From Candidatus Nomurabacteria bacterium (GTDB lineage: Bacteria > Patescibacteriota > Saccharimonadia > Saccharimonadales > Saccharimonadaceae), in NCBI GenBank assembly GCA_020631935.1, contig JACKGP010000002.1:1-64000 (forward strand): 64,000 bases of DNA. The letters run 5' to 3'. Below are positions 23,442 through 33,076 of this stretch, piece after piece. A model generated the notes under the pieces. It was not told the origin of the DNA, did no database searches, and worked only from the letters and a program-made list of their open reading frames with translations. Within the stretch, counting starts at the first letter, position 1; each line of letters opens with the position of its first letter. The translations under genes and the position numbers were made by a program.

Positions 23442-24413
23442 ATGAGTTTCTGGTCGAATCTACGCCAGCCCTTTTTTATACTAGCGCCCATGGAGGCGGT
23501 GACTGACGTTATTTTTCGCCATGTCGTAGATAAAGCCGGTGGACCAGATTTATATTTTAGTGAGTTCACAAATGCCACCGGCTGGGTGCACGCTGGCGAT
23601 AAAGCTATTGGCGGACGATTGGTAAAAACCGCTGATGAAACTAGGTTAGTTGCGCAAATATGGGGAAGTGTCCCTGACGACATAGCAAAGCTTTCTACCC
23701 ACTGCAAAAAACTGGGATTTATTGGAATTGACATAAATATGGGATGCCCAGACTCATCGGCCGTAAAAGCAGGTGGTGGAGCGGGCATGATACGAACTCC
23801 AGAATTAGCTAGCGAGATTATATCCTCCGCAAAAACTTCTGGATTGCCGGTCAGTGCAAAAACACGTCTTGGCTATAGTAGCCTAGATGAATGGCACGAC
23901 TGGCTATCACACCTGTTAAGGCAAGATATTTCTGCCCTAACAATACACCTGCGCACAAAAAAGGAAATGAGCAAAGTTCCGGCTCATTTTGAATTAATAC
24001 CCGACATTGTAAAGCTTCGTGATGAAATTGCACCCGAAACTTTAATAATCATCAACGGCGACATAGAAAACCGAGATCACGGACTGGAGATTATTAAAAA
24101 TAATCCAGGAGTAAACGGAATAATGATTGGTCGTGGAGTATTCCATAACCCATTCTGCTTTAATGAATCATCTCCAGACCGTACCAACAAATCGTCTATT
24201 AAGTCTGCCGAGCTTATAGATTTGCTAATCTATCACCTTGAGCTCTACGATAAATGGCATGAAAAAAACGACCGTCCATATCAAACCCTGAAAAGATTTT
24301 ATAAAGTTTATGTACGTGATTTTGATGGCGCAAAAGAACTTCGCGAACAGCTTATGAATACAAAAAGTACTGATGAGGTTCGCGAAATTCTAGGTCGCAT
24401 TCAGTATAACTAA
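23442..24413 (+). CDS. dus: tRNA-dihydrouridine synthase
   Basis: A 323-residue FMN enzyme reducing uridines in tRNA D-loops. The TIM barrel starts FILAPMEAVTDVIFR. The INMGCPDSSAVKAGGGAG segment carries the catalytic Cys region, followed by VSAKTRLG, LTIHLRTKKE, IINGDIE and MIGRG for FMN phosphate binding. These are the hallmarks of COG0042. The C-terminal helical domain (about 245-323) binds tRNA. Confidence 0.9.
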   Translation: MSFWSNLRQPFFILAPMEAVTDVIFRHVVDKAGGPDLYFSEFTNATGWVHAGDKAIGGRLVKTADETRLVAQIWGSVPDDIAKLSTHCKKLGFIGIDINMGCPDSSAVKAGGGAGMIRTPELASEIISSAKTSGLPVSAKTRLGYSSLDEWHDWLSHLLRQDISALTIHLRTKKEMSKVPAHFELIPDIVKLRDEIAPETLIIINGDIENRDHGLEIIKNNPGVNGIMIGRGVFHNPFCFNESSPDRTNKSSIKSAELIDLLIYHLELYDKWHEKNDRPYQTLKRFYKVYVRDFDGAKELREQLMNTKSTDEVREILGRIQYN

Positions 24414-24832
24414 CGACGCTTTCGGCGGCGCAATCCCGCAACGTCGAGGCGCACCTGATGACGATCTACCAAAGCCGATGCCTTTTCAAGCTCTACGGAA
24501 TCTTTAGCATTTCGCTTCAATTCGAGAGCTTTCTCTAGCGCAGCCTTCGCCTCTGACTCGACGATATCTTCACCGCGATCAGCAGCATCCACCAAGACTT
24601 GTACTACATCGTTATCAATATCAATCACACCACCGCCAATCGCAAAATAGTCCAAATGACCATCGTCGTCGGATTTACTATATCGAACGGTTATAATTCC
24701 TGGCTTTGCGATACTCACCAACGCCTCATGACCTGGATAAATTCCGATTGGGCCAGACTCAGTTGACAGCTGAACCTCATAGACCTCTTTGTCTAGCTGA
24801 ACACCTTCAAGTGTAACTAGCTGAAGCTTCAT
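24410..24832 (-). CDS. atpC: F-ATPase epsilon subunit
   Basis: A 140-residue subunit with an N-terminal beta-sandwich (MKLQLVTLEG, GPIGIYPGHEALVS) and a C-terminal two-helix part rich in Glu/Lys ending RRRKRR. It forms the central stalk with gamma. Last gene of the operon, overlapping the end of atpD by one base and convergent with dus. Confidence 0.93.
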   Translation of the reverse strand: MKLQLVTLEGVQLDKEVYEVQLSTESGPIGIYPGHEALVSIAKPGIITVRYSKSDDDGHLDYFAIGGGVIDIDNDVVQVLVDAADRGEDIVESEAKAALEKALELKRNAKDSVELEKASALVDRHQVRLDVAGLRRRKRR

Positions 24833-26205
24833 TAGTCTTTCTTCTCCGATAGGGGACCGCCGGCCATGTAGAACCAGCTTTCAGGCTTGTCATCATATTT
24901 ACCGGCAAGAATGTCGCTAACATCTTTAACTGTGTCTTCAACCTTTATGTAAGCGCCTTCGTTTCCAGTAAACTGCGTAGCAACAAAGAAAGGCTGAGCC
25001 AAGAATCGCTGCAAGCGCCTAGCGCGGGCAACTGTTTGTTTCTGACTATCAGAAAGCTCCTCCATGCCCAAAATTGCAATAATATCCTGAAGATCTTTAT
25101 ACTGCTGCAAAACTCGCTGAGCTTCACGGGCAACCCTGTAATGCTCCTCTCCAACAACCTCTGGATCAAGAATAGTTGAGCTTGAATCTAGAGGGTCGAC
25201 AGCAGGGTAGATACCAATTTCGGTTAGGCCACGGTTTAAAACGATAGTTGAGTCAAGGTGAGCAAAGGTTGTAGCGGGCGCTGGGTCGGTAAGGTCGTCT
25301 GCTGGCACATAAACTGCCTGCACAGATGTAATTGAGCCTTTCTTTGTCGAAGTAATTCGCTCTTGCAGCGCACCCATCTCTTGCTGCAAATTCGGCTGGT
25401 AGCCAACTGCTGAGGGCAAGCGACCAAGTAGGGCAGACACTTCTGCACCAGCCTGCGTGAATCGGAATATATTGTCGATGAAAAGCAAAACGTCTTTTCC
25501 TTCGTCACGAAATGCCTCGGCCATAGCAAGCCCGCTCAAAGCTACACGCAAACGCGCCCCTGGCGGTTCATTCATCTGGCCGAACACTAGTGAGGTTTTG
25601 TCCAACACTCCAGCTTCTTTCATCTCATAGTAGAGGTCATTTCCTTCACGAGTACGCTCTCCAACACCTGCGAAAACCGAGTTTCCAGAGTGGAATTTTG
25701 CAATATTATTGATCAACTCCTGAATCAAAACTGTCTTACCAACACCCGCTCCGCCGAACAGTCCGACCTTACCACCCTTGGCGATTGGCGCCACTAAGTC
25801 TATAACCTTAATTCCGGTTTCTAGAATTTCAGTCTTATTGGTTTGCTCGCTGAGAGCAGGCGGTTCGCGATGAATCGGCGCAGTTTTACCTTTTGGACTA
25901 GACTGGCCATCAATTGGCTCGCCAACAACGTTAAACATTCGACCCTGAGTGTCCTTACCAACCGGCACTGAGATTGGTGCACCAGTCGCCTCGACCGTAT
26001 CGCCCCTCTTTAGACCATCGGTACTTTGCAAACTAATAGCACGAACGGTGTGCTCGTCTAGGTGCTGAGCAACCTCTAAAGTGATGGTCGTTTTTTCGTA
26101 ACTCACGGTCAACGCATCGTAGATGGCAGGCAAGTCCTTTCCATCAAACTCAACATCGACGACCACACCAACGACTTGAGTTATTTTTCCATTTTGTTTA
26201 GACAT
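24832..26205 (-). CDS. atpD: F-ATPase beta subunit
   Basis: A 457-residue catalytic subunit. Walker A is GGAGVGKT (about 150-157), the catalytic Glu lies in GVGERTREGNDLY, Walker B is VLLFIDNIFRFTQAG, and the DELSEED-equivalent is GMEELSDSQK. Full length for the family. Confidence 0.97.
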   Translation of the reverse strand: MSKQNGKITQVVGVVVDVEFDGKDLPAIYDALTVSYEKTTITLEVAQHLDEHTVRAISLQSTDGLKRGDTVEATGAPISVPVGKDTQGRMFNVVGEPIDGQSSPKGKTAPIHREPPALSEQTNKTEILETGIKVIDLVAPIAKGGKVGLFGGAGVGKTVLIQELINNIAKFHSGNSVFAGVGERTREGNDLYYEMKEAGVLDKTSLVFGQMNEPPGARLRVALSGLAMAEAFRDEGKDVLLFIDNIFRFTQAGAEVSALLGRLPSAVGYQPNLQQEMGALQERITSTKKGSITSVQAVYVPADDLTDPAPATTFAHLDSTIVLNRGLTEIGIYPAVDPLDSSSTILDPEVVGEEHYRVAREAQRVLQQYKDLQDIIAILGMEELSDSQKQTVARARRLQRFLAQPFFVATQFTGNEGAYIKVEDTVKDVSDILAGKYDDKPESWFYMAGGPLSEKKD

Positions 26206-26235
26206 ATATTCCTCCTTGTTCAGTATCGTAAATTA

Positions 26236-27102
26236 TCATTTCATAGCCTCGGCGCCACCAGATATCTCTGCTAGCTCTTGAGTGATTGCCGCCTGACGAG
26301 CTTTGTTCATTTCAAGTGTCAAATCATCAGCCAAATCGCTAGCATTGTCAGTGGCATTTTTCATCGCCATCATTCGCATGCTATGCTCGCTAGCTTTACT
26401 GTCTAGCAGCGCCTGGAATAACTGAGCTCCCAATAATCGATAGACGACATTCTGCAGAACTGTCTCTAGGCTTGGCTCAAAAACAGCTTCAGTTGAGATC
26501 GTATCCTCAGATTCAGCTGCACGCCCAGCCGGCAAGAGCCGTTCAACTTTCGGTATTTGCACAACACTACTAACAAAATCGGTATAGATAATATCCACAG
26601 CATCCACCTCACCGTCAACAAACATATCAAACGCAGTATCCAGCGCAGCATGAAGCTCATAGCCATCCAGATCATCGCCAATATCTTCGTAAGCACCAAC
26701 TAGTGTAGCATCCTTCAGCCGAGTCACTACCTGAGTCATCTTTCGACCAACCGCAATAGTATCAGTCTTAATTCCAGCTTTATCATCAGCCATCAGTTCA
26801 CGAATATAGGCTTTGGCCATGTTCGAATTAAACGCACCCGCCAATCCCTTGTCGCTAGCAATCACGATCAAGAGTCGCTTCTTAATCGGCCGGTCTTCAA
26901 ACAATGGGTGACCGTCCGTGCTGCCAAGTTTTGCTAAATGTGCCAATATGCCGCGGGCAGTAGCAGTGTATGGAGCTGTGGCTTTCGTAGAATCCTGCGC
27001 TCGACGCATCTTGCTAGCAGCCACCATTTGCATAGCTTTAGTAATTTGCTTAGTATTCTTTACCGAGCGAATACGTGATTTCAGCTGTTGCTGAGAGGCC
27101 AT
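26236..27102 (-). CDS. atpG: F-ATPase gamma subunit
   Basis: A 288-residue rotor shaft. The N-terminal coiled coil SRIRSVKNTKQITKAMQMVA and the C-terminal MRMMAMKNATDNA plus ARQAAITQELAEI are the conserved ends that pair inside the alpha3beta3 ring. The middle region (GLAGAFNSN) is standard. Confidence 0.95.
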   Translation of the reverse strand: MASQQQLKSRIRSVKNTKQITKAMQMVAASKMRRAQDSTKATAPYTATARGILAHLAKLGSTDGHPLFEDRPIKKRLLIVIASDKGLAGAFNSNMAKAYIRELMADDKAGIKTDTIAVGRKMTQVVTRLKDATLVGAYEDIGDDLDGYELHAALDTAFDMFVDGEVDAVDIIYTDFVSSVVQIPKVERLLPAGRAAESEDTISTEAVFEPSLETVLQNVVYRLLGAQLFQALLDSKASEHSMRMMAMKNATDNASDLADDLTLEMNKARQAAITQELAEISGGAEAMK

Positions 27103-27106
27103 TTAT

Positions 27107-28642
27107 CTACTCCTCAAAACCCTTCGCGGCAGATTTTGCCACTTTTTCGATTAACTTGGCAACCTTTGTGCCAGCCTCAACCTTTTCAGATCCCTTATTT
27201 AGATCACGCATTTCAGCCTTATTGGCCGTCCACAACTTAGTCAACAGGGCAGCCTGAGCAGCCTTAATCTTGCTAGCAGGAACATTATCAAATGCACCAC
27301 AATCAACGGCGTATATACTAACAGCTTGCTCCCAGATTCCCATGGGTTGATATTGCGCCTGCTTCAAAAGCTCAGTTAAGCGTTGGCCACGCTCAATTTG
27401 CTTTCTGGTAGCCTCATCTAGGTCGGAGCCGAACTGGGCAAAGCTAGCCAATTCTCGAAACTGAGAAAGGCCCAGTTTTAGGTGACTAGAAACAGATTTT
27501 ACTGTCTTTGTCTGCGCAGCGCCACCAACACGAGAAACCGACAGACCAGCCGAAATAGCCGGGCGAATACCCTGATTGAATAGATCAGTTTCCATGAAGA
27601 TCTGACCATCGGTAATCGAAATAACATTGGTTGGAATATAAGCCGAAATATCACCAGCTTGAGTTTCAATAATCGGCAGGGCAGTCAAACTACCAGCACC
27701 TAGCTCGTCAGATAGTTTTGCAGAACGTTCGAGTAGTCGCGAGTGAAGGTAGAACACATCTCCCGGAAAAGCCTCACGTCCAGGTGGACGACGAAGTAGT
27801 AGTGACATCTGACGATAGGCCACAGCATGCTTTGTCAAATCATCATAAATAATCAAAGCATGGCCACTGTTGTCGCGGAAATATTCGCCCATAGCCGTAC
27901 CGGCGTATGGCGCCAAATAAAGCATCGACGCAGGATCGGCTGGACCAGTCGCGACTACGATAGTTTGATCCATAACACCTTCCTGCTTTAGACGCTCAAC
28001 TAGGCGCGCAACCTTCGAGAGCTTCTGGCCAATAGCAACATATATATTTACCACGCCAGTTTTTTGTTTGCCCTGATTTATCATAGTATCAATCGCTACA
28101 GCGGTTTTTCCAGTCTGGCGGTCGCCGATAATAAGCTCACGCTGACCACGTCCGATAGGGAACATGGCATCGATGCTCATTATTCCCGTCATTAGTGGCT
28201 CATGAACCGACTTTCGACCCATTACACCGATAGCCTCGCGCTCCACTCGGCCAGTTTTCTTAGCTTTGATAGCCGGTCCGCCGTCGATTGGCTGACCCAG
28301 CGGATTTACCACACGACCAAGTAGCTCCTCTCCAACAGGAACCTCTAGGACAGACCCCTTCAAGCGAACAGTTTGACCAGCGGCTACATATCGATCGTCA
28401 CCTAAAATAACTGCACCGATTTCATCTTCCATCAAGTTTAGCGCAAAAGCCTCGACCACACCGTCTGGGGTGTCGATCTCTAAAACTTCGCTGTAACCAG
28501 CTTGCGATAGGCCGTGAATCCACGCCACACCGTCACCAACACGAATGACCACACCCGCGTCCTTCATCTCGTCACTAGAATCTAGCTTGCCGATTGCATC
28601 TTTGAGACTTTTTGATAATTCTTGTACTTGTAGTTCTGCCAT
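27107..28642 (-). CDS. atpA: F-ATPase alpha subunit
   Basis: A 511-residue non-catalytic nucleotide-binding subunit with GDRQTGKTAVAIDT (about 170-183), ALIIYDDLTKHAVAYR and the arginine-finger region ISAGLSVSRVGGAAQ. Complete and colinear with the family. Confidence 0.97.
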   Translation of the reverse strand: MAELQVQELSKSLKDAIGKLDSSDEMKDAGVVIRVGDGVAWIHGLSQAGYSEVLEIDTPDGVVEAFALNLMEDEIGAVILGDDRYVAAGQTVRLKGSVLEVPVGEELLGRVVNPLGQPIDGGPAIKAKKTGRVEREAIGVMGRKSVHEPLMTGIMSIDAMFPIGRGQRELIIGDRQTGKTAVAIDTMINQGKQKTGVVNIYVAIGQKLSKVARLVERLKQEGVMDQTIVVATGPADPASMLYLAPYAGTAMGEYFRDNSGHALIIYDDLTKHAVAYRQMSLLLRRPPGREAFPGDVFYLHSRLLERSAKLSDELGAGSLTALPIIETQAGDISAYIPTNVISITDGQIFMETDLFNQGIRPAISAGLSVSRVGGAAQTKTVKSVSSHLKLGLSQFRELASFAQFGSDLDEATRKQIERGQRLTELLKQAQYQPMGIWEQAVSIYAVDCGAFDNVPASKIKAAQAALLTKLWTANKAEMRDLNKGSEKVEAGTKVAKLIEKVAKSAAKGFEE

Positions 28643-28654
28643 ATTTCCTCTCTT

Positions 28655-29035
28655 TTATACCGTCAACTTCTCGAGCTTAGCTGCCACTGTTGTATCCAAA
28701 AGTCTACCAGGAAGTGCTATCTTGACACCACCGATTACACTAGGGTCAACCGTTTCGCGTATTATTACTTTATTTGCGCCAGTCACTCTAATGACATAGC
28801 TTTTTACAGCCGATCTTGATTCACCAGTTAGCTTACGTGCAGTTGTCACAGTCGCGATTACTTCGCCGCTTTCGGCAAGCGCTGCCTCGATATCACGAGC
28901 CACCAACTCCGCCTCTTTGCTGCGCTGCGTATCAATCAGATGCGCTGCCACTTCATCTAAGGCCTCGATGTTGCCAGCTGCAATTTCCGCTGCAGCGTAT
29001 TTTGCAATTTTGCGTCGAGAAATTCTATCGGCCAT
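28655..29035 (-). CDS. atpH: F-ATPase delta subunit, reduced
   Basis: At 126 residues it is about 50 shorter than usual. The C-terminal strand pair DPSVIGGVKIALPGRLLD and the final helix are recognisable. The N-terminal six-helix OSCP bundle, which grips the alpha N-termini, is compressed to about 75 residues. It links F1 to the b stalk. Short delta subunits suit reduced genomes; no frameshift is evident. Confidence 0.85.
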   Translation of the reverse strand: MADRISRRKIAKYAAAEIAAGNIEALDEVAAHLIDTQRSKEAELVARDIEAALAESGEVIATVTTARKLTGESRSAVKSYVIRVTGANKVIIRETVDPSVIGGVKIALPGRLLDTTVAAKLEKLTV

Positions 29036-29040
29036 ACGGT

Positions 29041-29589
29041 CTACTTAGCCTCTTTCAGCGATTTTTCTATTAGCGCTGCATCAAACTTGTCGTCAGCAAT
29101 GTTGGCAGTCGCATAGCCAGCAGCTTTTTTAACAAGAGCTAGCGTATCTTTCTCTAGGCTTTTCTGCGCCGCCAATATGCTCTTGTCAATCTCTGCGCGC
29201 GCATCTTCGATGATATGGTCGGCTTTAGTCCTGGCGTCCTTCTCGGCTTTTTCAACCAGCTGGCCAGCTTCCGATTTTGCTGTAGCTACTATGTCGCGTG
29301 CTTCAGCGCGAGCCTTCTTCATCTCGTTGGCAACTTTAGCCTCAGATTCTTCAGCAGCTTGGCGAGCCCTGTCAGCAGCCTCTACACTTTCGTCGAGCTT
29401 GGCCTGGCGTTCATCAATAATCTTCATAAAGACTGGATAGACAAATTTACCAAGTATCCAAACTAGGATTAAAAACGCAACAGCCTGCAGGCCGAGAAGC
29501 GTCCAGTCTATGCCTAGACTGGCAAGAATATCCTTTTTCTCGCTCGAGCTAGCGGCAGAAGATGCGAAATTTGTTATTATATTATCCAC
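29041..29589 (-). CDS. atpF: F-ATPase b subunit
   Basis: A 182-residue peripheral stalk subunit. A hydrophobic N-terminal helix (about 31-52, LLGLQAVAFLILVWILGKFV) is followed by a long Ala/Glu/Lys coiled coil with a KARAEARDIVATAKSEA pattern, the classic right-handed b-subunit heptad-like repeat. Confidence 0.93.
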   Translation of the reverse strand: MDNIITNFASSAASSSEKKDILASLGIDWTLLGLQAVAFLILVWILGKFVYPVFMKIIDERQAKLDESVEAADRARQAAEESEAKVANEMKKARAEARDIVATAKSEAGQLVEKAEKDARTKADHIIEDARAEIDKSILAAQKSLEKDTLALVKKAAGYATANIADDKFDAALIEKSLKEAK

Positions 29590-29599
29590 TCAGAAATCC

Positions 29600-29809
29600 T
29601 TATGCGCGCGCAATAAACGCTACAATAATGGCGATAATCGCAAGGGCGTCAGTAAAGACGATAGCTGTAATCATCAACGTACGAATGTCTGACAATTTTT
29701 CTGGGTTACGACCCAATGCATTTAGGGCAGCTGCACCGATAAGGCCGATACTCAAAGCCGCACCCAAGGCTGGCAGCGCATATGTTAGGCCAAAAGCTAG
29801 TTGTTCCAT
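29600..29809 (-). CDS. atpE: F-ATPase c subunit
   Basis: A 69-residue two-helix hairpin proteolipid. Helix 1 is Gly/Ala rich (LGAALSIGLIGAAAL), with the polar loop RNPEK. Helix 2 has FTDALAIIAIIVAF with Asp as the ion-binding carboxylate. The Gln and Glu pattern of sodium-type rings is absent, so proton coupling is expected. Asp rather than Glu is noteworthy. Confidence 0.93.
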   Translation of the reverse strand: MEQLAFGLTYALPALGAALSIGLIGAAALNALGRNPEKLSDIRTLMITAIVFTDALAIIAIIVAFIARA

Positions 29810-29855
29810 TATTTTTACTCCTTAAATTTATTTAATTTACATTAATTATCTTATA

Positions 29856-30668
29856 TCACTCTTGTCCGACTGACATTGGTTTAACAGCAGGGGAGTGTTC
29901 TTTATCATGGTCGCCATGTGTAATTAGGGCAAGGGCGGTAAATATAATTGTTAGCACAAAGAATACATAAGCTTGAATAAATCCTATAAACAGTTCGAAA
30001 ATCATGAAAAATGGCAATACTACTGTAGAGAAGTATCCAGCTAGCATAGCAATCAGAATTAGCAGAACCTCGCCTGCGAAAGCGTTACCAAAAAGACGAA
30101 AGCTCAGTGCAATGGTACGGCTGAATTCACCCACAAACTCTAGCAGGCCTTCGAAGGCGCTAACTGGATCTTTGAATGGATTTTTAAAATAACGACCGAT
30201 ATTGCCAAAGGCTCCGTGCTTCCTGACGGCATAAACTTGAGTAGTAATTAAGGTAATGATAGCCAAGGCAAACGTGAAGTTTAGATCGGCTGGCAGCGCG
30301 CGCAGAAGCGGGGTACCGTCTACACTGATTGAACCTACACCTGGTAAAACACTCAGCCAATAGGTGACGAGTATTACAAAAAACATGGTTATGGCAAGAG
30401 GAAAAATACGACGAGCTGTTGCCTTGTCGCCGATAACCTCTTCGGCCTGCTTTAGAAAGCCCTCGAAAGTCCACTGCACTAGGCCAACCAAAAAATTTCG
30501 CTTACTGTTTTTTAATTTGTTAGCCACATAAAACAACAAAGCGACAGCCATAAGGCTACCGATAACACCCAATATCACAGAGTTGGTAATAGAAATTGGG
30601 CCCAACTTAAATATCTCCTCGGCAGCGAGGCTAATATGAACATCGGAAGCGGCAAAATAATTTATCAT
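29856..30668 (-). CDS. atpB: F-ATPase a subunit
   Basis: A 270-residue multi-pass stator channel. SFRLFGNAFAGEVLL contains the essential Arg (SFRLFGN), and FIGFIQAYVFFVLTIIFTA forms the last helix pair with the conserved Gln. Its ATG overlaps the stop of the preceding small gene. Confidence 0.94.
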   Translation of the reverse strand: MINYFAASDVHISLAAEEIFKLGPISITNSVILGVIGSLMAVALLFYVANKLKNSKRNFLVGLVQWTFEGFLKQAEEVIGDKATARRIFPLAITMFFVILVTYWLSVLPGVGSISVDGTPLLRALPADLNFTFALAIITLITTQVYAVRKHGAFGNIGRYFKNPFKDPVSAFEGLLEFVGEFSRTIALSFRLFGNAFAGEVLLILIAMLAGYFSTVVLPFFMIFELFIGFIQAYVFFVLTIIFTALALITHGDHDKEHSPAVKPMSVGQE

Positions 30669-30919
30669 ATCTTCTTTGTTAACTGTTGCTTAATCAATAG
30701 GCCTGCAACGATTGATCCGACCACAATACCTACTACGAACATCCAGGGCCACGTGCCTTGACTCTTGTCGGCTAGGAAACCAATCCACATCATGCCGACC
30801 GTTGGAACAAACATTCGCCAAGTTGTACTGGCTATATCGCCGAGCAATAAAACAACCGTAGAACGGCCAGCGTCTTTATGCGGAGGTAGATCATCTACTC
30901 CACGACTGTCACTACTCAC
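30665..30919 (-). CDS. AtpZ/AtpI-like small membrane protein
   Basis: An 84-residue protein with two hydrophobic segments (about 37-55 and 57-77) at the head of the atp operon, overlapping atpB by ATGA. Position and topology match AtpI/AtpZ, which help c-ring assembly or carry magnesium/calcium. Sequence alone is too short to decide. Confidence 0.7.
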   Translation of the reverse strand: MSSDSRGVDDLPPHKDAGRSTVVLLLGDIASTTWRMFVPTVGMMWIGFLADKSQGTWPWMFVVGIVVGSIVAGLLIKQQLTKKI

Positions 30920-30980
30920 GCTAGTTAGTTTAACAGAAAAGCAACCATACGTTCAAGTAGGCGCGCGATCTCAGGCTTAG

Positions 30981-32687
30981 CTAGTATTGGATAGATTCCG
31001 GCACAAAGACCGTTACCATCTGCGGAAGGCCATACATACTAACTGCTGAGTAGGTGCCGTCGTACAGACTTAGTCCGTACTTAGACCAGCCAACCGAACC
31101 TTGAACCAGGAATGGATTACTCTGGTCAGCATCGGGGTTATTAATGACGCTAATCGCACTTTCCATGCGAGCAGCTACGTACATACGTCCGTCGGGCGCC
31201 CTGCGTACCTGACCTCCAGAATTCTTAACTCCCTCTGTGTAATCAGCATCACCAACATATTGGTAGGTGTTGGGGGTGTTAGCTCCGTCAATCCTGTATC
31301 TCACAATCCTAGATGGATAAAGCGTCGATGTGTATATATATTTATCAGAGGGCGAAAAATCCGCCGAATAACCCCGTCCGTTAAGGTTCTGATTATTCCA
31401 CATTGAGATATTAGCTATAGTGCCATTTGCTGCATTAAACTGCATCAGCCACAGCGCACCGCTAATGCTCGTACAGCTAGAGCTAGAGTTTACACAGTGA
31501 TCGCCAGCCATCATAACTAGTTTTGAATAATCTGAATTAAAATTTAGTGTACCAAATCCAATGGCACTACTATTGGAAGTTATCGTTTGCCCAGAAGGCG
31601 GAGTTGACGTATGCGAACTTGCAGATATACTAATACCGCTGTCAGTTAAGTCAAATGAAAATACCCTAAGCGTTAAGCTGTACGGAGTGTAGGTAACTAT
31701 CCAATACCCAGAGCCATCGGGTTTTGGCGCGGCGGTCAGAGCCTCGCTGGAGTAGTCAGTGTGGCCACTCCATACAGCCTCGTTCTTTGTTGAGGTCACC
31801 GCCCCAAGGCCACCGTCTAGCGTCATGTCAATTATAGAGTAGTATAGCTCCCCAGGCCCGCTCTCTACATTTATCGCATTATTCGTTACAACTACGTACT
31901 TCTTCTCATCTGCACCGAGCGGGAAAACCGCTGCAGCCTGAGTAGTGCTGTATCCACCACTCAACCCTCCGGCATTTTGCATAACTCCACCTTCGCGATT
32001 CCAGATAGTCTGACCATCCGACCAGAACTGCAACCTTCCTGATTTATCCGATATAACGGTAGATCCCTCCCCAGCTATGCAAGGCGCTGCTGCACACTTC
32101 ACTTCTACTGGACTCGGTATTGCAGTGGGGCTACTGCTATTAAAATCAAGTCCAGCTCGATCTCCAAAATACCAAAATCTTTGATTTGCCTTAGACGCCT
32201 CTGGCGAATTCCTAAGGGTAACTGCACTTTTTCGAACTGCAATGTGTGTCGTCGCCCTGGTATTAGTGCTCGGTCGAGTCTGTTGAATAATACCCGTAGA
32301 TTGAATATTCTTATCAAATCCGCTACCGCTTGGCACTGGAACCTCGAATGTCGTCCTAATCTTATCGCTCTCTATAACCCCGCAATGGTTCAGTACTGCT
32401 GCAGATTGCGTGCAGTTTGCATTTACTTGATTACCGCTACAGTCCGTATTTGGCCTAAGCGGACTAGTCCACAACTGGCCCGTAGTGCCATAATTTACTT
32501 TTTCCAGGCAGGCTTTTGCCATTGCAATACCAGACTCGGCAGCGCTCTCCGCTAGCTTGACATGATACTGACTCCGCAATGATGAGGTTGAGGCCGTCAC
32601 TGAAGTAAGTGCAGCCAGTAGCACTATCATCATCACCACTGAAGTAATTAAAACCGTAGGTAGAGCAAAGCCTTTTCTTCTTATCAT
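30981..32687 (-). CDS. Pilin-like (PilX-type) N-terminus fused to a beta-propeller-like surface domain
   Basis: A 568-residue protein. The start at 32687 is chosen because a TATAGT box lies four bases upstream and the leader is then MIRRKG. Next come FALPTVLITSVVMMIVLLAAL and AESAAESGIAMAKACLE, the PilX/minor pilin helix, but with Pro and no Glu at +5. The remaining 450 residues have repeated strands such as YSADFSPSDKYIYTST and MYVAARMES, resembling YVTN/WD-type propeller blades, with Cys pairs. A large pilus-tip or surface adhesin is plausible. The gene is divergent from the glutaredoxin gene. Confidence 0.7.
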   Translation of the reverse strand: MIRRKGFALPTVLITSVVMMIVLLAALTSVTASTSSLRSQYHVKLAESAAESGIAMAKACLEKVNYGTTGQLWTSPLRPNTDCSGNQVNANCTQSAAVLNHCGVIESDKIRTTFEVPVPSGSGFDKNIQSTGIIQQTRPSTNTRATTHIAVRKSAVTLRNSPEASKANQRFWYFGDRAGLDFNSSSPTAIPSPVEVKCAAAPCIAGEGSTVISDKSGRLQFWSDGQTIWNREGGVMQNAGGLSGGYSTTQAAAVFPLGADEKKYVVVTNNAINVESGPGELYYSIIDMTLDGGLGAVTSTKNEAVWSGHTDYSSEALTAAPKPDGSGYWIVTYTPYSLTLRVFSFDLTDSGISISASSHTSTPPSGQTITSNSSAIGFGTLNFNSDYSKLVMMAGDHCVNSSSSCTSISGALWLMQFNAANGTIANISMWNNQNLNGRGYSADFSPSDKYIYTSTLYPSRIVRYRIDGANTPNTYQYVGDADYTEGVKNSGGQVRRAPDGRMYVAARMESAISVINNPDADQSNPFLVQGSVGWSKYGLSLYDGTYSAVSMYGLPQMVTVFVPESIQY

Positions 32688-32797
32688 TAGCACTATAATA
32701 ACAGCTTGAGCTGCACTGGCGCAATGGAAAGAAAGCTGCTCATACATTATAATTAGTCTTTAGAAAATATATGAAATTATTCAAAGAGGTATAAGAT

Positions 32798-33073
32798 ATG
32801 AGCGATTCAGAAAATCAAACTTCAGTAGTAGTATACAGCACTCCATGGTGTGCGTTTTGTAAAACCGAGAAGCAATGGCTTGAAAGTATAGGGGTAAAGT
32901 TTATAAGCCGAGATATAGAGGAAGACAAAGGCGCAAAAGAAGAGCTTTTAGCCAAACTAGACGGAGAGTTTCGAGGCGTGCCAACAACAGACATTGGTGG
33001 CGAAATGATTATAGGCTTTGATCGCCCGAAACTTCAGGCTGCATTAGAGAAAAACAACCTGCTTCAGAAATAA
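32798..33073 (+). CDS. Glutaredoxin-like protein
   Basis: A 91-residue thioredoxin fold with redox motif CAFC (about 18-21) after STPW, cis-Pro segment RGVPTTDIGGEMIIGFDR, and the C-terminal helix. It reduces disulfides or mixed glutathione/thiol adducts; NrdH-like use is possible. AGAGG precedes the ATG. Confidence 0.88.
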   Translation: MSDSENQTSVVVYSTPWCAFCKTEKQWLESIGVKFISRDIEEDKGAKEELLAKLDGEFRGVPTTDIGGEMIIGFDRPKLQAALEKNNLLQK

Positions 33074-33076
33074 ATA

